Origin: Nocardia bovistercoris
GTDB taxonomy: Bacteria; Actinomycetota; Actinomycetes; Mycobacteriales; Mycobacteriaceae
NCBI RefSeq assembly: GCF_015674855.1
Contig: NZ_JADMLG010000013.1
Location: forward strand, 177,129 to 241,128
DNA length: 64,000 nt
Direction of reading: 5' to 3'
Position 1 is the stretch's first letter; each line of letters opens with the position of its first letter. The position numbers and the translations under genes were made by a program. Under the pieces are notes generated by a model. That model made no database searches and was not told the origin of the DNA. It was given only the letters and a program-made list of their open reading frames with translations. Positions 59,677 to 64,000 of the stretch are shown here, piece by piece.

Positions 59677-61161
59677 ATGGCAGCGCTGATGAAGCCGGAT
59701 CGGGTGTTCGATCGTGTTCGGGAATGGGAGGGTCTGGCCAGGTTCGCGAGTTCGCCCAGCTCCGATGTGCGCTTGGGCATCGTCAGTGGGCGGCGGCGCC
59801 AGGGGAAGACGTTCTTGTTGGACGCGTTGGCCGAGGCCGTCGGAGGGTTCTTCTTCACGGCTACCGATTCGACCGAAGCCGAGGCGTTGCGCGGGTTCGG
59901 GGAGGCGGTGGCCTCGTACGCGGGCGGCGGGCGTTACGCGTTCCGGGATTGGGACGAGGCGTTGGAGCGTCTGTTCGCGGTAGTCGGTGACGGGCTGGTG
60001 GTCATCGACGAATTCCCTTACTTGAGTAAGGCGAGTCCTTCGCTGCCTTCGGTGTTGCAGCGTGCGCTCGACCCGCGCGGCTCGGCCAGGAAATCGGGTG
60101 CGCGGATACTGTTGTGCGGTTCGGCGATGTCGGTGATGGGGAATCTGCTGTCGGGCAATGCGCCGTTGCGTGGGCGGGCCAGTATGGAGTTGATCGTCAG
60201 GCCGCTCGGATATCTGGATGCCGCGCGGTTCTGGGATATCGATGATCCCCGTCTCGCTGTACTCGTGCATTCGATCGTCGGTGGCACCCCGGCCTATCGG
60301 CGTGAATTCGTCGCCGGTGACGCGCCGGAGTCCCTGGCGGACTTCGACTCCTGGGTATTGCGTACGGTGCTCGACCCGCAGGTTCCGCTGTTCCGGGAGG
60401 CGCGGTATCTGCTCGCCGAGGAAACCGAGATTCGCGATGTCGCGTTGTATCACGCGGTGTTGGGGGCGATTGCCGGTGGTCACACGACACGCGGCGGCAT
60501 CGCCAATGCGATCGGTCGTTCCTCGACCGATATCGGTCATCCGCTGTCGGTACTCGACGACGCGCAGTTGATCACCCGCGAAGCCGATCCGTTCAACCGG
60601 GGTAAGTCCACCTACCGGATCGCCGAGCCGCTCATCGTGTTCTACGAGGCGATCATGCGTCGCGAATGGACCAGGCTCGAACGCGGCAATACCGAAGCCG
60701 CGTGGCGCAATTCGCAGGCGACGTTTCGTTCGCAGGTCGTCGGTCCGCACTTCGAAGGGATCTGTCGCGAATGGGCGATGGCGGTCGATGCGGAGGTATT
60801 CGGGGAGCTGCCCGGGCAGGTGGCGGCGGCGACCGTCAACGATCCACGAGACAAGAAACAGATTCAGGTCGATGTGGCGGTTCTCGCGCCCGAGGAGACC
60901 GGGCATCCGCGCCGCATTCTCAGCCTGGGGGAGGTGAAATGGGATCGCACCATGACGCTCGGGCACCTGGAACGGCTCGAGCGGGCACGAGAACTTCTGT
61001 CGGCCAAAGGATATGACACCCGTAACACGGTTCTGTCCTGCTACAGCGGCGCGGGCTTCGACGAGAATCTGCGGGCTGCGGGGGCGGCTCCCGGAGAAAG
61101 AGCAGGTGAAACGGACGCGCCGATGCTGGTCGACCTGGATGCGATCTACGCATTGGAATAA
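59677..61161 (+). CDS. AAA ATPase (DUF234-type) with nuclease-like C-terminus
   Basis: A 494-residue protein of the archaeal-ATPase/DUF234 group. Walker A is SGRRRQGKT (Lys44), Walker B is GLVVIDEFPYL (Asp111, Glu112), and a sensor-like LLCGSAMSVM follows near residue 145. A winged-helix stretch (TRGGIANAIGRSSTDIGHPLS) is next. The C-terminal domain has the PD-(D/E)xK pattern: Asp399 (QVDVAV) and Glu419-Val-Lys421 (LGEVKW). Function of such bacterial proteins is unknown; a nuclease-linked or conflict-system role is inference. The AT-rich promoter and isolated position suggest acquisition by transfer. Confidence 0.8.
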   Translation: MAALMKPDRVFDRVREWEGLARFASSPSSDVRLGIVSGRRRQGKTFLLDALAEAVGGFFFTATDSTEAEALRGFGEAVASYAGGGRYAFRDWDEALERLFAVVGDGLVVIDEFPYLSKASPSLPSVLQRALDPRGSARKSGARILLCGSAMSVMGNLLSGNAPLRGRASMELIVRPLGYLDAARFWDIDDPRLAVLVHSIVGGTPAYRREFVAGDAPESLADFDSWVLRTVLDPQVPLFREARYLLAEETEIRDVALYHAVLGAIAGGHTTRGGIANAIGRSSTDIGHPLSVLDDAQLITREADPFNRGKSTYRIAEPLIVFYEAIMRREWTRLERGNTEAAWRNSQATFRSQVVGPHFEGICREWAMAVDAEVFGELPGQVAAATVNDPRDKKQIQVDVAVLAPEETGHPRRILSLGEVKWDRTMTLGHLERLERARELLSAKGYDTRNTVLSCYSGAGFDENLRAAGAAPGERAGETDAPMLVDLDAIYALE

Positions 61162-61181
61162 CCGCGAGTGTCGGATTCGAC

Positions 61182-62780
61182 TCAGCGGCGGAAGGTGCCG
61201 AGGCCTTCCTCGTCGAAATATTCGAGGGTGACCGTGTCGTCGGTGAAACGGGCCTGTGAGATGGTGCCGGGCGGGGCGTTCTCACCGCTGAGGGTGAAGG
61301 TGAAGGTGTCGCCGTCCCAGTGTCGCAGCGGATAGGTGCGAGCTGTCGGGCCGAGGGTCAGGGTGAGTGCGCCGTCGGTCTCGGTGACGGTGGCCGGTCC
61401 CCAGTAGTCGTTGCCGTAGGTTCCGGCGTAGGCGGCGAGTGGTTTCGGGGGTGCGGGTGCGGTGGGCGGCGTGACTGCGACGAGTGCGCCTTCCGGGTCG
61501 TCCATGCTCGCGAACGCCGCTCGGTAGAGTGCGCGCCAGTCCTCGCGGACCTTGCCGTATTGCACGAGGTCGGCGAATTCCGCGGTCAGTGTTTCCGGAA
61601 CACCGATGGGCGCGGCATTGGTGAGGGCGACGATCGCGACATCGGCGGATGGGATCACCAGGAAGTTCGTCGCCGCGCCGAGGGCGAACGCGCCGGAATG
61701 GCTGTAGGTCACGCGGGCGGCCGAGGTCGAGGAGACGTTGTAGCCGTACCCGTAGAAGCCTGCGCGCGCCTGAGGTGCTGCGGGCGGTGCGGAGACGATC
61801 TGCGGGGTCAGCGCCGGGAGCAGCGCTTGCGGTGGCGCGATGGTCGCGCCGTCGACCGTGCCGTCGGCGAGCAGCATCCGCAGCCAGCGCGCCATGTCGT
61901 TCACCGAAGAACTCGCGCCACCGGCGGGCGCTTGCGCGTCGGCGTCGCGGACCGCGCCTGACACCCACCGCCCGTCGACCGATGTGTGTCCTACCGCGCG
62001 GTTCGGCCGGTTCCGGTAGTCCTCGTAACGGGAGCTGGTCGAGTTCATACCGAGCGGCGCGTAGACGGTGTCCCGCGACAGCTGCGCCCACTCGACGCCC
62101 GCGCCGGTCGCGACCGCCTCGGCGGCGGCGGTCAGTCCGAAATTGGTGTAGTGGTAGGTGATTCGGAACGGGTCGAGCGGTTCCATGCGCAACCGCTCGA
62201 GCACCTGGCGGCGGTCGTAGCCGAGATCCTCGAGCCGGTCGCCCGCGTGGTCGGGCAGACCGCTGCGATGCGAGAACAGGTCGCCGACGGTGACGGTCGC
62301 GCTCACATTCGGGTCCTTCAGCGCGAACCAGGGCAGCTTCGACACGACCGGTGTCTCCCAGGTCACGGCGCCTGCGCCCACCTGATGCGCGACCACCGTC
62401 GCGGCCAGCGATTTCGATACCGAGGCCAGCTGGAACACCGTGTCGGCGTCCACGCGTTCCGCACGTCCGGCTTCGCGAACACCGAAACCCTTGCTGTAGA
62501 CGGTCTTTCCGCCGTGCACCACCGCCACCGCCATTCCCGGTATACCGGATTCCCGCATCAGCGAGTCGACGAGCCCATCCAGTTCACCGACAGCTACTTC
62601 GACGGCGCGGTCGGGAAGTGCCAGCCCGGATACCTCGTTGGGCGGCGCGGGCGGCTGGGTCGAGGACGTCGCCGTGCCTGTCGCCGGCGTGTCGGGATGG
62701 GATGAGGAGCAGCTCGGGGTGGTGACGAGTACGAGTGCGGCGACCGGTATCGCGGCCGCGTAGAACCGACGTCGCGTCAT
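61182..62780 (-). CDS. Serine hydrolase lipoprotein, class C beta-lactamase fold
   Basis: A 532-residue exported protein. Signal peptide with a lipobox-like Cys24 (TTPSC), a threonine/proline-rich linker, then the beta-lactamase/D-Ala-D-Ala-peptidase domain with SVSK (Ser120, Lys123), the Tyr-x-Asn motif YTN (in HYTNFGL) and HSGAF in place of KTG. A C-terminal DUF3471-like beta domain (about 420-532) follows. The HxG variant fits esterases and peptidases rather than drug-hydrolysing lactamases. The ATPase gene ends 20 bases away, convergently. Confidence 0.88.
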   Translation of the reverse strand: MTRRRFYAAAIPVAALVLVTTPSCSSSHPDTPATGTATSSTQPPAPPNEVSGLALPDRAVEVAVGELDGLVDSLMRESGIPGMAVAVVHGGKTVYSKGFGVREAGRAERVDADTVFQLASVSKSLAATVVAHQVGAGAVTWETPVVSKLPWFALKDPNVSATVTVGDLFSHRSGLPDHAGDRLEDLGYDRRQVLERLRMEPLDPFRITYHYTNFGLTAAAEAVATGAGVEWAQLSRDTVYAPLGMNSTSSRYEDYRNRPNRAVGHTSVDGRWVSGAVRDADAQAPAGGASSSVNDMARWLRMLLADGTVDGATIAPPQALLPALTPQIVSAPPAAPQARAGFYGYGYNVSSTSAARVTYSHSGAFALGAATNFLVIPSADVAIVALTNAAPIGVPETLTAEFADLVQYGKVREDWRALYRAAFASMDDPEGALVAVTPPTAPAPPKPLAAYAGTYGNDYWGPATVTETDGALTLTLGPTARTYPLRHWDGDTFTFTLSGENAPPGTISQARFTDDTVTLEYFDEEGLGTFRR

Positions 62781-62906
62781 GGGGCAACGGTAGTACTGCC
62801 GGGTGGTATTCGGCCCACGCCCGGGTAGTTGGCAATCTTTCCGTTACGAATGCGGCCCGCGGACCCGAACCGCGCCGTTGCGGGTCGGATCCGCGGGCGA
62901 CCCCGC

Positions 62907-64000
62907 TCAGCTTCGGGCGATGGCCTCGAAGACCGAGGGGTCGACCAGGGTGGAGGTGTCGCCGAGTTCGCGTCCCTCGGCGACGTCGCGCAGGAGTCGG
63001 CGCATGATCTTGCCGCTGCGGGTCTTGGGGAGTTCGGGGACGATGTGGATTTCGCGTGGTCGGGCGATGGGGCTGATCTCGCGCGACACCGCCGTCTTCA
63101 ACGCGGCCACCAGGGTGTCGCCGGTGTCGGTGGTTTCGGCGGTGAGGATGACGAAGGCCACGATCGCTTGACCGGTCGTCTCGTCGGCGGCGGCCACGAC
63201 GGCGGCTTCGGCGACTCCGGAGTGTCCGACGAGGGCGGATTCGACTTCGGCGGTGGAGATGCGGTGTCCTGAGACGTTCATGACGTCGTCGACGCGTCCG
63301 AGGACCCAGAGGTCGCCGTCGGTGTCGAGTTTGGCGCCGTCGCCTGCGAAGTACCAGCCGTCGGCGGCGAAGCGTGCCCAGTAGGTTTCGCGGAAGCGGT
63401 CCATGTCGCCCCAGATGCCGCGCAGCATCGACGGCCACGGCTTGTCCAGGACCAGGTAGCCGTTGGCTTCGGTTTCGCCGAGGCCGACGTCTTTGCCGTC
63501 TTCGTCCACCACGCGGGCGCTGATGCCGGGCAGTGGTGTCATGGCGGCGCCGGGTTTGGTGGTGGTGACGCCCGGCAGCGGGGAGATCATGATCGCCCCG
63601 GTTTCGGTTTGCCACCAGGTGTCGACGATGGGTGCGGTGTCGGCGCCGATGACGTGGCGGTACCAGCGCCAGGCTTCGGGGTTGATGGGTTCGCCGACGC
63701 TGCCGAGTAGGCGCAGGCTGGTCAGGTCGTGGGCGTCGGGGATCTGGCGTCCCCATTTCATGAAGGTGCGGATGAGGGTGGGGGCGGTGTAGTAGAGGGT
63801 GACGCCGTATTTTTCGATGATCTGCCAGTGGCGGTGCTCGTCGGGGAAGTTGGGGGTGCCTTCGTAGACGATCTGGGTGGCGCGGTTGGCCAGTGGTCCG
63901 TAGACGATGTAGGAGTGTCCGGTGACCCAGCCGATGTCGGCGGTGCACCAGTAGATGTCTTTTCCGGGTTTGTGGTCGAAGACGGTGTGGTGGGTGTAGG
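62907..64000 (-). CDS. acs: Acetyl-CoA synthetase, C-terminal part (runs off the window)
   Basis: The last 363 residues of an acyl-adenylate-forming enzyme that makes acetyl-CoA from acetate, ATP and CoA. Visible motifs: the YWCTADIGWVTGHSY stretch at the window edge, YTAPTLIRTFMKWG, DTWWQTETG, the hinge WVLGRVDDVMNVSGHRIS and the C-terminal acetylation lysine in KTRSGKIMRR. These are characteristic of Acs rather than other ligases. The 5' end lies beyond 64000; the frame is open to the edge. Confidence 0.95.
   Translation of the reverse strand, partial: YTHHTVFDHKPGKDIYWCTADIGWVTGHSYIVYGPLANRATQIVYEGTPNFPDEHRHWQIIEKYGVTLYYTAPTLIRTFMKWGRQIPDAHDLTSLRLLGSVGEPINPEAWRWYRHVIGADTAPIVDTWWQTETGAIMISPLPGVTTTKPGAAMTPLPGISARVVDEDGKDVGLGETEANGYLVLDKPWPSMLRGIWGDMDRFRETYWARFAADGWYFAGDGAKLDTDGDLWVLGRVDDVMNVSGHRISTAEVESALVGHSGVAEAAVVAAADETTGQAIVAFVILTAETTDTGDTLVAALKTAVSREISPIARPREIHIVPELPKTRSGKIMRRLLRDVAEGRELGDTSTLVDPSVFEAIARS

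Noticed and set aside
61182..62780. Antibiotic-resistance beta-lactamase
   Set aside because: It has SxxK and YxN, but HxG instead of KTG and a DUF3471-like tail, which fit an esterase or peptidase better.
1..64000. CRISPR arrays, tRNA/rRNA genes, insertion sequences, prophage
   Set aside because: No regularly spaced long repeats, no cloverleaf-like TTC-loop/acceptor patterns, and no transposase or integrase frame were seen by eye; a covariance and profile search would be the decisive test.

Overview
The window is high-GC actinobacterial chromosome, almost certainly from the order Mycobacteriales and most likely Nocardia (or a close Rhodococcus relative). The basis is mixed. The sequence shows a complete actinobacterial dcw cluster that lacks ftsA and murB and ends in sepF, yggT and the polar-growth gene wag31 (divIVA). 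It also shows an Emb-type arabinosyltransferase (arabinogalactan/LAM cell wall), a mycothiol-dependent-enzyme homologue, an MTB12-like antigen, an LppM homologue, and a translational T-box in front of ileS of the type known from Mycobacterium and Nocardia. Genus level is inference; no rRNA or tRNA gene was found.

Layout. (1) 0-8 kb, minus strand: lppM; an accessory block (winged-helix protein, small membrane protein, HTH regulator) in gene-poor DNA with several hairpins; then a carotenoid pair (CruF-like hydratase, CrtO-like oxidoreductase) and a GNAT protein. (2) 8.1-31.1 kb, plus strand: HEPN-like and DUF3040 genes, a 42-bp perfect palindrome, the mraZ promoter with three MraZ boxes, then mraZ-rsmH-ftsL-pbpB-murE-murF-mraY-murD-ftsW-murG-murC-ftsQ-ftsZ-pgeF-yggS-sepF-yggT-wag31. 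This block supplies lipid-II synthesis, the divisome and polar growth. Nearly every junction from murF to ftsQ is a stop/start overlap. Three wider gaps are bridged by short frames that overlap the genes on both sides by four bases. (3) 31.1-39.1 kb: T-box and ileS, an NlpC/P60 hydrolase with a CRP-type site in its long leader, galU, dinB, an MTB12-like lipoprotein. (4) 39.2-48.2 kb: a stand-alone emb gene, rarD, the P-type ATPase ctpE, a CAAX-type membrane protease homologue, a repeat-rich spacer, and a thioesterase. (5) 48.3-53.9 kb: two unknown genes, then a coupled rluA-family/lspA pair, two lipoproteins and a VOC protein. (6) 54-64 kb: a Rieske/DUF6529/anchored-protein operon, a mycothiol-type enzyme, a CocE-like hydrolase with a proline-rich insertion, an AAA ATPase with a nuclease-like C-terminus behind AT-rich repeats, a class C beta-lactamase-fold lipoprotein, and the 3' part of acs running off the right edge.

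Most of the window is core chromosome. The items I would look at first are the bridging mini-ORFs of the dcw cluster (including a duplicated ftsL/pbpB junction), the Rieske plus DUF6529 module, the ATPase with its repeat-laden promoter, the dispersed palindromic repeat shared by the 34.7 and 47.0 kb spacers, and low-complexity insertions in otherwise conserved enzymes (IleS, LspA, CocE).
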